Shown here piece after piece: positions 25,463 through 35,314 of a DNA stretch of 64,000 nucleotides. The stretch covers positions 1-64,000 of the forward strand of contig JAHHIB010000011.1 of the NCBI GenBank assembly GCA_019359075.1, read 5' to 3'. The stretch is from Kalymmatonema hyalinum WJT4-NPBG1. GTDB lineage: Bacteria > Cyanobacteriota > Cyanobacteriia > Cyanobacteriales > Nostocaceae. The stretch's first letter is position 1, and every line of letters starts with the position of its first letter. The position numbers were made by a program, and so were the translations under genes. The notes under the pieces were generated by a model, which saw only the letters and a program-made list of their open reading frames with translations, did not search any database and was not told the origin of the DNA.

Positions 25463-26592
25463 CGTTGCTGAAAAAAGTTTCCCAAAAATCCTTCTAGACC
25501 ACCTTTACCTGTGCGATCTCCTTTAATTTTAGCGAGCTTCTCCAGTAGTTCACGTTCCTCAGTCGTTAACTTGGTGGGAATATCAATTAACACAGTAATC
25601 ATGTGGTCGCCACGGCTGACAGGATTACCCAAGCGTGGTACACCACGATTTTCCATTTTCATCACAGTATTTGGCTGAGTTCCAGGTAGAATTAACAATT
25701 CCTCTGGTCCATCTACCGTATTTACCTCTAAGCGGCAGCCTAAAATCGCTTGCAGGTAGCTAATTTTGATTTCTGAGAGAATGTTGATACCATCCCGATG
25801 GAATTCCTCATCCTCATTCACAAATAAGTAAACGTACAAATCTCCTGCAGGACCACTGCGTTGACCGGCATCTCCTTCTGAGGAGATTCGCAAGCGTGTG
25901 CCGTTGTCCACCCCAGGTGGAATGGAAATTTTCAGTTTCTTCGTGACTTGTTTTGCACCCTTACCGTCACAAGTATCACATTTGTCTTCTATGACCATTC
26001 CCGTAGCATTACAGGTGGGACAAGTCGAAACTTGGGTGAAGCTGCCAAAGGGCGTTCTAGTGACGCGCCGTACTTGACCTGTTCCAGTACAAGTCGAACA
26101 AGTGCGGGGGCGAGTTCCTGGTTTTGCTCCAGAGCCGCTACAGATTTCACAAGTCTCTAAATGAGAAATGCGAATTTCTTTTTCACCGCCAAATACTGCT
26201 TCCCGAAAGTCTAGCTTTAGGTCTAGCCGCAGGTCATCGCCCCGCACTGGACCACTACGCCGTCTTTGCGTTGTCCCACCCATACCGCCAGCAAAACCGC
26301 TGAAAATGCTTTCAAAAATATCAGCAAAGCCACCCATGTCGCCGATATCTTGGTAGCCTACACCAGCTCCACCATTCACAGCAGCTTCACCAAAGCGATC
26401 GTAACGAGCGCGAATTTCCGGCTCGCTCAGCACTTCATAAGCACGGTTTATTTCTTTAAAGCGCTCTTCCGCTCCCGGTTCTTTGTTCACGTCTGGGTGA
26501 TACTTCCGGGCTAAGCGGCGGTAGGCGTGTTTGATTTCTTCTTTGTCGGCGTCACGAGAGACACCTAGAATTTCATAATAATCGCGAGCCAT
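25459..26592 (-). CDS. dnaJ: chaperone protein DnaJ
   Basis: I start at the ATG giving [11 protein letters not shown]; 30 codons upstream are open but not homologous. The protein (377 residues) has a J domain with HPD at 32-34 and a Gly/Phe-rich linker. Four zinc-binding repeats follow ([32 protein letters not shown]), then the C-terminal substrate-binding domains. This is a type I DnaJ, the co-chaperone of the DnaK encoded 0.76 kb upstream. The third repeat has Ala in place of the usual Gly. Confidence 0.96.
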   Translation of the reverse strand: MARDYYEILGVSRDADKEEIKHAYRRLARKYHPDVNKEPGAEERFKEINRAYEVLSEPEIRARYDRFGEAAVNGGAGVGYQDIGDMGGFADIFESIFSGFAGGMGGTTQRRRSGPVRGDDLRLDLKLDFREAVFGGEKEIRISHLETCEICSGSGAKPGTRPRTCSTCTGTGQVRRVTRTPFGSFTQVSTCPTCNATGMVIEDKCDTCDGKGAKQVTKKLKISIPPGVDNGTRLRISSEGDAGQRSGPAGDLYVYLFVNEDEEFHRDGINILSEIKISYLQAILGCRLEVNTVDGPEELLILPGTQPNTVMKMENRGVPRLGNPVSRGDHMITVLIDIPTKLTTEERELLEKLAKIKGDRTGKGGLEGFLGNFFQQR

Positions 26593-27348
26593 ATAGCAAA
26601 GGTGAAAGTTAAAAGGTAGAAAGCGGCTATGCAAAGAGAACAAGGGCAGCAGCGGCTTGTTGCCGAAGCGCGTTAGCTCCACTCTAACGAAAAGCCGCGC
26701 TATCCGCGCCGCAGTGCAAAGTGAGCTCAGAAGTTTGTCAAGGCAGAAGGCAATGGTTAAGTTTTATTAATACTAAATTATTTTACCTTTTACCCTTTAC
26801 AAAAATCACCATAACAGTCTTCAAATCTGAATGCTGAGGATATTTTCCTCTGAAGAAGGTTGCCTACAGTTGTAGACCCACAGCTTCAGAGAGGGTTTCC
26901 CGCTCTGACGGCGAGGAGCATTGCATCCCGTTCAACCAAGTGGCAGGCGAGTGGTGTTGCCAGTAAAAAAATCTGGAATTAGTTTTGAAATCAAAGACTA
27001 AATTGAAACCAGAAAAATTTTTACTCGCGCATCAGCATTGATTGCTCAGCACTGATAACTGCAACAGGTACTTCCCTCGTGGTAGACGACAAAAGCATCT
27101 TTTACAATTGTGCTATGTAGATGGCAAAAACTCCGCTCATTTTACAGACAGGCTACCCGCACAAAAAAGTGTGGAAAACCCCACAGTCATCATGAAATTG
27201 CATTTGTACTGTAACATTGTTTAGCCGGAAGTATAAACCTCCGGCTAGATAATTCAGTGTTAATACGAGTGATATTATGATGCTCAGTGCTAAATCAAGA
27301 ATTACTTTTTGATAATTTATAATTTATAATTTATAATTTATAATTTCC
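26593..27348. other. dnaK-dnaJ intergenic region with repeats
   Basis: This 756-base gap holds several fragments of interspersed repeats, including GAAGCGCGTTAGCTC (near 26669, also near 56485). It also has a hairpin AGCCGGA/TCCGGCT at 27233-27246 just downstream of dnaK and a heptanucleotide tandem repeat. I see no gene; a 60-codon frame at 27042-27224 looks accidental. Confidence 0.5.
27312..27346. repeat. five tandem ATAATTT heptamers
   Basis: Five perfect copies of a 7-bp unit lie directly after the dnaK stop. Short tandemly repeated heptanucleotides are characteristic of heterocystous cyanobacterial genomes. Confidence 0.9.
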
Positions 27349-29301
27349 TTAGTCTATCACCTCATAATCAACCTGCGTAGTATTTTCGTCATCAAAATCA
27401 AAGTTAAATTGTGGTGTTAGCGTTCCATTTACTGGCGCGGCTGGTTCTGAGGTCAATAACGTATCTGAAGATTCGGTCATTTCATCGTGCCTATTAACGC
27501 GGTTATACACCTGGGAGCCAATGGCGAACAGACTTTGCTGGAAGTCATCCAAACGTTGTTTAAATTCTGCTATGGAGATAGTTTCATCTGTCATTGCTGC
27601 TTGTAGCTGTGTCATTTTTTCATGTGCCAAAGCTCTCATCTGGTCGCTAATTAAGTTGCCATTGTTCTTTAAGGTTGATTCGTAACTGTATAGCAGATTA
27701 TCCGTCTGGTTTTTGAGTTCAACGAGTTGTATGCGTCTTCTGTCTTGTTCGGCAAACATTTCGGCTTGTTGCCGCATTCTTTCGACTTCGTTCGCACTCA
27801 AGCCACCTGTATTGGTAATCCGAATACTTTGTTCTCGAAGAGTGCCTTTGTCTTGTGCTGAAACTTTGAGAATGCCATTGACATCAATTTCAAAAGAGAC
27901 TTCAATTTGCGGTACACCACGAGGAGTCGGCGGAATTCCCGCCAGAAGAAATTTGCCCAAACTTTTGTTGTCCCGTGCCATTGCCCGTTCACCTTGAAGG
28001 ACGTGAATTTCCACTGAGTTTTGCCCATCGACTGCTGTGGAAAAGACTTGGGACTTGCTAGTTGGAATTGTGGTGTTGCGTTCGATGATTTTGGTGAACA
28101 CTTCTCCCAAAGTTTCAATACCTAAAGACAAGGGCGTGACATCTAACAAAAGCAAATTATCAACTTCACCACCCAGCACCCCAGCTTGGATAGCTGCGCC
28201 TAGTGCGACTGCTTCGTCGGGGTTGACAGAGCGATCTGGAGCTTTGCCATTAAAAAATTTGATCAAGGCGTTTTGCACTGCAGGAATGCGAGTGGAACCG
28301 CCCACCAAGATAATCCGGTCAATGTCTTGTGGTTTGAGTTCCGCGTCCTTCAGCGCCTGGCTCATCGGTTCAATGGTGGCTTCGACCAAATGTGCCGTTA
28401 ACTCTTGAAACTTGGCGCGGCTGAGTTCCATCTCTAGATGCTTCGGACCAGTTTCATCAGCGGTAATGAAAGGCAAGTTAATTGAAGTACTGAGCATACT
28501 GGAAAGTTCAATTTTTGCCTTTTCCGCTGCTTCCCGCAAGCGTTGCAAAGCCATTTTGTCCTGAGACAGGTTAACTTTCTGTTCCTGCTGGAAACGTTCC
28601 ATCACCCAGCGTACGATACAGTTATCAAAATCGTCCCCACCCAGGTGGTTGTTTCCACCAGTCGTCTTGACTTCAAACACTCCATCCCCAAGTTGTAGGA
28701 TGGAGACATCGAAAGTACCGCCTCCCAAGTCAAATACCAGAACGAGCTGCTCTTGGTCAAGCTTTTCCAACCCAAAGGCTAGAGCTGCGGCAGTTGGTTC
28801 ATTGATAATCCTTAAGACTTCTAGTCCGGCAATAGTGCCAGCGTCTTTAGTCGCTTGTCTTTGTCCATCTGTAAAATATGCTGGTACTGTGATGACTACC
28901 TGAGTGACAGGTTCACCCAAAAAGTTTTCCGCATCCTGTTTTAGCTTTTGTAGGATCATGGCGGAGATTTCTTGTGGTGTGTAGTGATGTCCACGAATCT
29001 CGACATCAACAGTATCGTCTCGACCTTTGACACAGGTGTAAGGTACACGCTCGCGTTCAACTGCTGTGTCATCCCAGCGACGACCGATAAATCGCTTGAT
29101 ACTGAAAATTGTGTTTTCGGCGTTCGTGACAGCTTGACGCTTTGCCAGTTGACCGATTAAGCGTTCACTGCCTTTAGCAAATCCCACAATACTAGGAGTC
29201 GTTCGTCCGCCTTCTGAATTAGCAATGACAATCGGTTGACCACCTTCGAGAACCGCGACACAACTGTTGGTAGTGCCTAAGTCGATCCCAATAATTCCCA
29301 T
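27349..29301 (-). CDS. dnaK: chaperone protein DnaK (Hsp70)
   Basis: The true start is the ATG giving [14 protein letters not shown]; the 21 open codons upstream are unlike the family. The 650-residue protein has the phosphate-1 loop IDLGTTNSC, the phosphate-2 motif [12 protein letters not shown] and [10 protein letters not shown] in the ATPase domain. The substrate domain contains [13 protein letters not shown]. The C-terminal lid is short and ends VDYEVID without an EEVD-type end. It lies between grpE (upstream) and dnaJ (downstream) on the same strand, a classic chaperone cluster. Confidence 0.96.
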   Translation of the reverse strand: MGIIGIDLGTTNSCVAVLEGGQPIVIANSEGGRTTPSIVGFAKGSERLIGQLAKRQAVTNAENTIFSIKRFIGRRWDDTAVERERVPYTCVKGRDDTVDVEIRGHHYTPQEISAMILQKLKQDAENFLGEPVTQVVITVPAYFTDGQRQATKDAGTIAGLEVLRIINEPTAAALAFGLEKLDQEQLVLVFDLGGGTFDVSILQLGDGVFEVKTTGGNNHLGGDDFDNCIVRWVMERFQQEQKVNLSQDKMALQRLREAAEKAKIELSSMLSTSINLPFITADETGPKHLEMELSRAKFQELTAHLVEATIEPMSQALKDAELKPQDIDRIILVGGSTRIPAVQNALIKFFNGKAPDRSVNPDEAVALGAAIQAGVLGGEVDNLLLLDVTPLSLGIETLGEVFTKIIERNTTIPTSKSQVFSTAVDGQNSVEIHVLQGERAMARDNKSLGKFLLAGIPPTPRGVPQIEVSFEIDVNGILKVSAQDKGTLREQSIRITNTGGLSANEVERMRQQAEMFAEQDRRRIQLVELKNQTDNLLYSYESTLKNNGNLISDQMRALAHEKMTQLQAAMTDETISIAEFKQRLDDFQQSLFAIGSQVYNRVNRHDEMTESSDTLLTSEPAAPVNGTLTPQFNFDFDDENTTQVDYEVID

Positions 29302-29364
29302 AAATATCGGTATTTTTATCGGTCTTTTTACTGAGTGCTTTTCCCTTGAAGTTTTAAGCGCCAT

Positions 29365-29391
29365 CCGGTGTTAGCGCTACACAAACACCGG
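29365..29391. repeat. hairpin upstream of dnaK
   Basis: CCGGTGTT and AACACCGG form a perfect 8-bp stem in the 208-base gap between grpE and dnaK. It could be an attenuator or an mRNA processing site; no function is shown. Confidence 0.5.
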
Positions 29392-29509
29392 TCAAGGCTG
29401 CTCAACTTCGGGCGTGATGTTTGGCGGACTATTTTTGTTTGTGGTTAGATATGCGATGCTCGCCCAAGTTTGCCAGGCACTTTTGGTCAGTAAGGCGAGC
29501 GACTACAGC

Positions 29510-30256
29510 TTAGCTGTTAGCTGGGCTCGACTGATTTTCTTCAGAAGAGGGTGCATCTTCCTTTGGAGCAGCCACCTTCACCATTGCATGGCGCAGCACG
29601 CGATCGCCCAAGTAATATCCGCGTACTAACTCTTCTAACACTGTTCCTTCAGGATGTTCATCCGTAGGTTCCCGCAATACTGCTTCGTGCAGGTTCGGAT
29701 CAAAGGGCTGACCGTCAGGACGCATTGGTGATACACCCAAGCGCTTTAAGCAATCGACTAATAACTTGTAAACGCCTTGGTAGCTCTTATGAATGGTCAT
29801 TTCCCCATCATCTTGGGGTTTGATATGCGCTCTTGCCCGTTCAAAATTATCAACTATTGGCAGTAATTCAGTAATTGTGTTCCGCTTCACCTGCTGTTCC
29901 AAGTCTTCTTTCTCTTTTTGATTTCGTTTGCGGTAATTCTCAAAATCAGCTCCAATCCTCATATATTGAATGCTGCGTTCTTCTAGCTGCGCTTTTAAAG
30001 ACTCAATTTGTTGACTGAGTACTGCAACTGAGGCTGTTGACTCAGCAGCCTCAGTTGCAGCAACACCACTATCTTGACTCTGCGTAGCTGCATCTCCAGA
30101 GACGTTGGTTTGAGTTGACACTTGCTCACTCACCTCGTTTTGCGTTGCGTTGGCATTTATTTCGGCTGTAGAGTCGCTAGTCATTGCTTGCTTTTCCTCG
30201 GTTTGTTCACCTAATTGCTGGTTTGTATTGTTTTGCTGTTGATTCTCGTCTATCAT
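29510..30256 (-). CDS. grpE: nucleotide exchange factor GrpE
   Basis: I start at the ATG giving [10 protein letters not shown]; 14 codons upstream are open. The protein (248 residues) has a long low-complexity Gln/Thr/Glu-rich N-terminus (1-75), a coiled coil (about 80-135, [21 protein letters not shown] across its end) and the C-terminal beta domain with [17 protein letters not shown]. It releases ADP from DnaK. First gene of grpE-dnaK-dnaJ-tusA-rsgA. Confidence 0.94.
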   Translation of the reverse strand: MIDENQQQNNTNQQLGEQTEEKQAMTSDSTAEINANATQNEVSEQVSTQTNVSGDAATQSQDSGVAATEAAESTASVAVLSQQIESLKAQLEERSIQYMRIGADFENYRKRNQKEKEDLEQQVKRNTITELLPIVDNFERARAHIKPQDDGEMTIHKSYQGVYKLLVDCLKRLGVSPMRPDGQPFDPNLHEAVLREPTDEHPEGTVLEELVRGYYLGDRVLRHAMVKVAAPKEDAPSSEENQSSPANS

Positions 30257-30688
30257 TTTGCACTCTTCCCAGATGCTATATTGGGCAGTTATCCGCATAT
30301 TTTGCAGCTCTTAAATTCAGCTACAAAAAGCGGTCACCTGAACTATCAAGTTATCAACTGAAGGCAAAAGAGTGTAGACGCCCGGAGGACGGCTTCCCGT
30401 AGGATTGTAGGAAGTATGAAGTGAAGTACGGAATATTTCATCCCTCATTCTTCATCCTTTAGCCTTTATTTGGTCACCGTCATCTATTTTGACAAATGCT
30501 GAGTGCGTTAGCGTATATGCTCCTAGGGCGGCTTTCCGTAAGGTAAAGGAGCTGCAAAGAGCGGACGCTTGCTTTATCTGACAGGTTATTGTTTTTTGCC
30601 AGATAAAGCAAGTGTGAAGTTTCTACATGAATTTAAGGGTATTTTCCTACGTGTTATGTGTTTTTTTATAAAAAATTATTTTCTTGAC
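30257..30688. other. intergenic region between tetR-type gene and grpE
   Basis: These 432 bases hold repeat fragments and a perfect 13-bp hairpin (CTTGCTTTATCTG at 30568-30580 pairing with 30600-30612), perhaps the end of the TetR transcript. The promoter of grpE should be in the first 200 bases. I see no CIRCE-like inverted repeat. Confidence 0.45.
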
Positions 30689-31240
30689 TTACCCTGAGGC
30701 AAGCAAAAGTTCTTCTGGTAGGCGCTCTAAGACACGCTTAAAGGGTACGGTGTTGTCTAAACTCCGAGCTAGTATAAGAGAACCCTGAATTTCTAAAATA
30801 GCATCTTCGGCTCTTTGCTGTGCTTGAGAACGCTCAATTCCCGCTTCCATCACTACCTGTACTAAAGTATCAATCCAAACATTAAAGGCATTCTGAATTT
30901 CGTTGTGAAACAAGTTTTTCGCTTCACCAAGGGCAAGCACTGCTAAAAGGCAACTTTGTTTGCCACCACTATAAAGTTTATCCACATTTTTTGTCATCAC
31001 ACGAATTCGGTCAACAGGTTCGCCACTGCTGCGTAAGGGTTCGATAATGCTGGCTTCTACGCGATCGCTCATCGACTTGAGAACAACCGCCGCCATTTCT
31101 TCCTTGCCTTTGGGGAAATGGTGATACAGGCTAGCTTTACCTAAACCTGTGGCTTCTGACAGTCGTGCTAGGGTTGCACCTTCGTAGCCGTATTGCCGAA
31201 ACACTTTTGTTAATTGGGGGATGACTTCTTCTTTAGACAT
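30689..31240 (-). CDS. TetR/AcrR family transcriptional regulator
   Basis: I start at the ATG giving MSKEEVIPQL, because the HTH begins soon after and the extra 45 upstream codons overlap the operator region. The 183-residue protein has the TetR HTH (GYEGATLARLSEATGLGKASLYHHF, about residues 18-42) and a helical ligand domain. The YHHFPKGKEEM motif is typical of the family. It is divergent from a methyltransferase gene, and two similar palindromes lie in between, suggesting autoregulation and control of the neighbour. Confidence 0.88.
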   Translation of the reverse strand: MSKEEVIPQLTKVFRQYGYEGATLARLSEATGLGKASLYHHFPKGKEEMAAVVLKSMSDRVEASIIEPLRSSGEPVDRIRVMTKNVDKLYSGGKQSCLLAVLALGEAKNLFHNEIQNAFNVWIDTLVQVVMEAGIERSQAQQRAEDAILEIQGSLILARSLDNTVPFKRVLERLPEELLLASG

Positions 31241-31267
31241 TAAACAAGATTCTCTTAGCTGATTGAC

Positions 31268-31318
31268 ATTATACTGAACGCTCGGTAAACTCACTTTGTA
31301 CCAAACATTCGGTATAAT
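31268..31318. promoter_or_regulatory. pair of inverted TetR operator-like sites
   Basis: ATTATACTGAACGCTCGGTA (31268-31287) and, on the other strand, ATTATACCGAATGTTTGGTA (31299-31318) are near-identical. Each contains a palindromic core TACYGA...TYGGTA. They lie 28-78 bases upstream of the TetR start and before the divergent methyltransferase. Confidence 0.6.
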
Positions 31319-31446
31319 ATTTCTCTTTAAAAGAACCTTCAAGCCGTCGCTGACTTGTGCCGTTAGGCTACTCAAGCTTACGCGAATGCATTGTCAACAA
31401 CCGCACTCCACTTGCAGGATGAGATTTGCGCCACGCCATTTTTCTT

Positions 31447-32271
31447 ATGAAAGACTTAAAACAAACAATAATCAACTACTCCAGCAAAGATCTCGAACAA
31501 AGAAAACATTGGTATTCTCCCGCAGCAGAGGCTTATAACAAGGCAAGACCTCGCTATCCCAAGAATCTAATTGCTCGGGTTGTCGAAGCAGCTCAACTCT
31601 CTTGTGACTCGAAAATTCTGGAAGTCGGGTGTGGTCCTGCAACTGCAACGGTAGCGATCGCTCCATTAGGCTGCTCAATGATTTGCTTAGAACCTAACCC
31701 AGATTTTTGCCAGCTCGCCCAACAAAATTGTGAACCGTATCCCAATGTCGAGATTCGCAATACCTCATTTGAAGAATGGACGCTAGAGGCTGAGAAATTT
31801 CATGCTGTCTTAGCAGCGAGTTCTTTTCATTGGATACCGCCAGAAGTTGGATATCCGAAAGCAGCAAATGCTTTACAAAAGAATGGCTACCTAATATTGT
31901 TGTGGAACATGAACCTTCAGCCCCGGTATGAAGTGTACCAACGCTTATCTGAAGTCTACCAAGTGTACGCTCCATCGCTTGCCCGATATGAAGAAAGAGA
32001 AACTCACGAAGAGATATTAAGAGGGTTGGGGCAGATGGTTATCGACTCTGGACAATTCAAAGACTTGGTATCCGGACAGGTTATATCTGAAGTGGCCTAC
32101 ACCATTGATGATTATCTAACGCTTTTGAACACTTACTCGCCATACTTAGAACTCGATCCATCGAGTAAGAATTCCTTATTTGAAGGGTTAAGGCAAAAGA
32201 TAGTGCAGGACTTTGGAGGCAGTATTCAGCTTTCATACGTCTCTGCTTTTCACATTACCCAAAAATATTAG
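31447..32271 (+). CDS. class I SAM-dependent methyltransferase
   Basis: I start at the ATG giving MKDLKQTIINYS; an in-frame TTG lies seven codons upstream. The protein (about 274 residues) contains ILEVGCGPATATVAIAPLG (motif I, SAM binding), CLEPNPDF (acidic end of the second strand) and FHAVLAASSFHWIP (motif IV region). These mark a small-molecule methyltransferase of the UbiE/COQ5-like superfamily. The substrate is unknown. Divergent from a TetR regulator that probably controls it. Confidence 0.85.
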   Translation: MKDLKQTIINYSSKDLEQRKHWYSPAAEAYNKARPRYPKNLIARVVEAAQLSCDSKILEVGCGPATATVAIAPLGCSMICLEPNPDFCQLAQQNCEPYPNVEIRNTSFEEWTLEAEKFHAVLAASSFHWIPPEVGYPKAANALQKNGYLILLWNMNLQPRYEVYQRLSEVYQVYAPSLARYEERETHEEILRGLGQMVIDSGQFKDLVSGQVISEVAYTIDDYLTLLNTYSPYLELDPSSKNSLFEGLRQKIVQDFGGSIQLSYVSAFHITQKY

Positions 32272-32401
32272 GTAAACAGGTAGTTAATGGGGCAGAATAA
32301 CACTGGGGTGCAGCGGATTGACCGCAAGATTGTACTCAGAACTCCAAGAGCTAGGAACTCAACCTATACTGGGACAAGGATTCATCTAGGAGTGAAACCG
32401 T

Positions 32402-32626
32402 ATGTCAAATCTACTTGAAAGAATTACAGTTAATCCAAAACAATGTGGTGGTCGTCCCTGCATCCGGGGTATGAGAATTCGGGTATCAGATATTCTGGAC
32501 TTGTTTGCGGCTGGACTGAGTGCGGAACAGATTCTAGAAGAGATGCCCGATCTTGAAGCGGATGACCTTAAGGCAGCGCTTTCGTATGCCTCACGTAAAA
32601 TCAATCATCCAGTGTTAGTTGCATGA
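32402..32626 (+). CDS. DUF433 antitoxin
   Basis: The 74-residue protein contains GGRPCIRGMRIRVSDIL and ADDLKAALSYASRKI, the DUF433 winged-helix signature (VapB-like antitoxin). It overlaps the downstream PIN-like toxin gene by four bases (ATGA), the usual toxin-antitoxin layout. It should bind DNA and neutralise the toxin. Confidence 0.9.
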   Translation: MSNLLERITVNPKQCGGRPCIRGMRIRVSDILDLFAAGLSAEQILEEMPDLEADDLKAALSYASRKINHPVLVA

Positions 32627-32961
32627 CGATTTGGGTAGATGCACATCTATCGCCTGCGATTGCAATTTGGATTACCAGCACCTTTGGGATAACAGCATTA
32701 GCTTTACGTGACATTGGACTAAGAGATGCTGAAGATCCTGAGATTTTCGAGGCGGCAAAAGCTCAAGGGGTTATCTTGATGACCAAGGACAGTGACTTTG
32801 TTGATTTGGTTGATCGCCTCGGAGCACCGCCACAAATTATCTGGTTAACTTGCGGGAATACGTCAAATGGTAGGTTACAAGAGATTCTGAGTGCAACATT
32901 GCCAGCAGCACTAGAGCTTTTTCGAGCAGGCGAAGCATTAGTCGAAATTAGCGGGGATTGA
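32623..32961 (+). CDS. DUF5615 PIN-like toxin
   Basis: The 112-residue protein begins with IWVDAHLSPAIAIWI, an acidic PIN-type N-terminus, and has ALRDIGLRDAEDPEIFEAA and LMTKDSDFVDLV with further conserved acidic residues. This matches the DUF5615 (Mut7-C-like) PIN fold found with DUF433 antitoxins. Likely a ribonuclease toxin. Confidence 0.9.
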   Translation: MTIWVDAHLSPAIAIWITSTFGITALALRDIGLRDAEDPEIFEAAKAQGVILMTKDSDFVDLVDRLGAPPQIIWLTCGNTSNGRLQEILSATLPAALELFRAGEALVEISGD

Positions 32962-33109
32962 ACGGCGCGGGCTAACAAATCGCTGCAAATGCGTAACTCC
33001 TAAACTATTTAATAAATTTTTGTCTTAATTTGACTGAGTATATGTGTCAATTCTGACTAACAGGTTGGGAATACTCTAATCAGAGGTTTCCGCAACGAAT
33101 TGCTCATAT

Positions 33110-35122
33110 ATGACTCAATCGTCATCACAAAGACGTAGTACTGCTCTTACTACAAGAATAGAGTTTTCGCCCTTCGGCAACAAGTTGGTGCAATCTGGCT
33201 TTGTCAATAGCGAACAAATGAGACAGGCGTTGATTGAAAGCCGCAAGTCTGGCAGACCTTTGACACAAGTGCTGGAATCAATTTCAGGACGCCAGCTCTC
33301 ACCAGAGTTATATAGGCTACACAAGAAGCAGCAGCTATTTGAACTCAAAATACTCTATGGTGTTGAGTCCCTCGATCTGGAAGTTAGGCAAGTTGGCAAA
33401 ACAAAAATTGGTCAACTGATTGATACTCTCATTCCGGTGGATATCTGTCGTCGCCATCACTTAGTACCACTTGCTAAGAATGAAGACCAAAACCCGCCCT
33501 CTGTTTTGGTGGCGATGGTAGATCCGGATAACCTAGACGCTTGCGATGATTTGAACCGCATTTTGCGCCCACACGGATGGGCATTGCAGCGGATGGTCAT
33601 TACCCAAGAAGATTACCAGCAACTCATTAACCAATATTTAGATGAACTGACTGTTAAACAAAAGAACTTAGAACAGGAAAAGTCTACAGACATCAACCAA
33701 GATTTAGAAAATATTGAAAATCTTAATTTAGATGATGCGCCTGAAGATAAGGATACTGACTTGGGTGCAGCGATGAAGGGTGCCCAGGATGCTCCTGTGA
33801 TCAATTTAGTTAACAGAATTCTTGCTAGAGGACTACATGAGAGGGCTTCTGATATCCATGTAGAACCGCAGGAAGACAACTTACGCATTCGCTTTCGTAA
33901 GGATGGTGTGCTGCGTCAGGCTTTCGACCCCCTGCCTAAAAAAATCATTCCTGCTGTCACAGCTCGTTTCAAAATTATTGCCAACTTAGATATTGCTGAA
34001 CGGCGTGTCCCTCAAGACGGACGCATTAGACGAGTGTTTGAAGGACGCAAGGTGGATTTCCGTGTCAGTACCTTGCCCAGTCGCTACGGCGAAAAGGTCG
34101 CGCTGCGGATTTTGGATAACTCTGCAACCCAACTGGGATTGGATAAGTTAATTACTGATCCAGAAACTTTGCAAATTGTCCAGGAGATGGTTAGCCGTCC
34201 CTTTGGTCTAATTCTAGTAACCGGACCTACAGGTTCTGGTAAAACAACAACGCTGTATTCGGCTTTGTCAGAACGGAACTCTCCAGGCATCAACATTTGT
34301 ACGGTTGAAGACCCTATTGAGTACAGCTTACCTGGAATTACTCAGGTGCAGGTGATTCGGGAAAAAGGGCTAGATTTTGCAACGACTTTGCGAGCCTTTT
34401 TGCGACAAGACCCCGATGTGCTTCTGGTGGGTGAGACGCGAGACAAGGAAACGGCAAAAACAGCGATTGAGGCAGCATTGACTGGTCACTTGGTTTTAAC
34501 AACGTTGCATACTAATGATGCTCCAGGGGCGATCGCCCGTTTGGGAGAAATGGGCATTGAGTCTTTCATGATTTCCAGTTCTCTAATTGGCGTGTTGGCA
34601 CAGCGTCTAGTACGGCGTGTCTGTTCCAGTTGTCGCATTCCCTACACTCCCACTTTAGAGGAACTCGCTCGCTACGGTCTATCAGCTTCTCAAGAAGCAG
34701 GTGTCACTTTCTACAAAGCTAACACCCTCATTTCAGAGCAAATTCAAGAAGCCAAGGCAAACAATCAGCTTTGCCCAGAGTGTGATGGCGTTGGCTACAG
34801 AGGACGTTGTGGTGTTTATGAAGTCATGCGAGTCACCGAAAACCTGCAAGCGCTCATCACCGAAAATGCACCAACAGAACGCATCAAAGAAGTGGCGGTG
34901 GAAGAAGGGATGAAAACCTTGCTGGCTTACAGCTTGGATTTAGTGCGTCAAGGCGACACCACCTTAGAAGAAGTAGAACGGGTGACGTTGAGCGATACAG
35001 GTTTGGAAGCAGAGTTAAAAGCCAAACGCAAGAGCAGTCTGACGTGCCGAACTTGTCATGCTGGATTGCAGCTCGAATGGCTGGATTGTCCTTACTGCAT
35101 GACACCACGATTTCAAGATTAG
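33110..35122 (+). CDS. pilB: type IV pilus extension ATPase PilB (GspE family)
   Basis: The 670-residue ATPase has an N-terminal MshEN/GspE-N domain (about 15-180), Walker A GPTGSGKTTTLYSA near residue 370, the Asp box EDPIEYSLPGITQ, Walker B DPDVLLVGETRD and the His box TTLHTND. A tetracysteine CSSCRIP...CPECDG follows. A second Cys cluster CRTCHAG...CPYC is at the extreme C-terminus. It powers pilus polymerisation. First gene of pilB-pilT-pilC. Confidence 0.95.
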   Translation: MTQSSSQRRSTALTTRIEFSPFGNKLVQSGFVNSEQMRQALIESRKSGRPLTQVLESISGRQLSPELYRLHKKQQLFELKILYGVESLDLEVRQVGKTKIGQLIDTLIPVDICRRHHLVPLAKNEDQNPPSVLVAMVDPDNLDACDDLNRILRPHGWALQRMVITQEDYQQLINQYLDELTVKQKNLEQEKSTDINQDLENIENLNLDDAPEDKDTDLGAAMKGAQDAPVINLVNRILARGLHERASDIHVEPQEDNLRIRFRKDGVLRQAFDPLPKKIIPAVTARFKIIANLDIAERRVPQDGRIRRVFEGRKVDFRVSTLPSRYGEKVALRILDNSATQLGLDKLITDPETLQIVQEMVSRPFGLILVTGPTGSGKTTTLYSALSERNSPGINICTVEDPIEYSLPGITQVQVIREKGLDFATTLRAFLRQDPDVLLVGETRDKETAKTAIEAALTGHLVLTTLHTNDAPGAIARLGEMGIESFMISSSLIGVLAQRLVRRVCSSCRIPYTPTLEELARYGLSASQEAGVTFYKANTLISEQIQEAKANNQLCPECDGVGYRGRCGVYEVMRVTENLQALITENAPTERIKEVAVEEGMKTLLAYSLDLVRQGDTTLEEVERVTLSDTGLEAELKAKRKSSLTCRTCHAGLQLEWLDCPYCMTPRFQD

Positions 35123-35314
35123 TCATTTGTCCTTAGTAGAGCATTTCATTAATTCGTAACGTTTTTAAACGCAGAGGAGCGCTGAAGTAAACGCAAAGGT
35201 ACGCAGAGACCCAGTCTGGATTCGTGTAGTAAAACGCCAGGAACTTGTGAAATTCTGTACTTAACTAAGGACAAATGAATTTGCAAAAGGAATTTTCAAA
35301 CAGGAACCACAAAG

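Noticed and set aside
26593-26682. Extended N-terminus of DnaJ
   Set aside because: DnaJ proteins start at [10 protein letters not shown]-like sequence; the upstream 30 codons are not homologous and include repeat DNA. The same reasoning was used for DnaK, GrpE, TetR and PepA.
29302-30688. CIRCE-type heat-shock operator near grpE/dnaK
   Set aside because: Only a partial GAGTGCGTTAG-like half is present; no paired TTAGCACTC arm at the right spacing.
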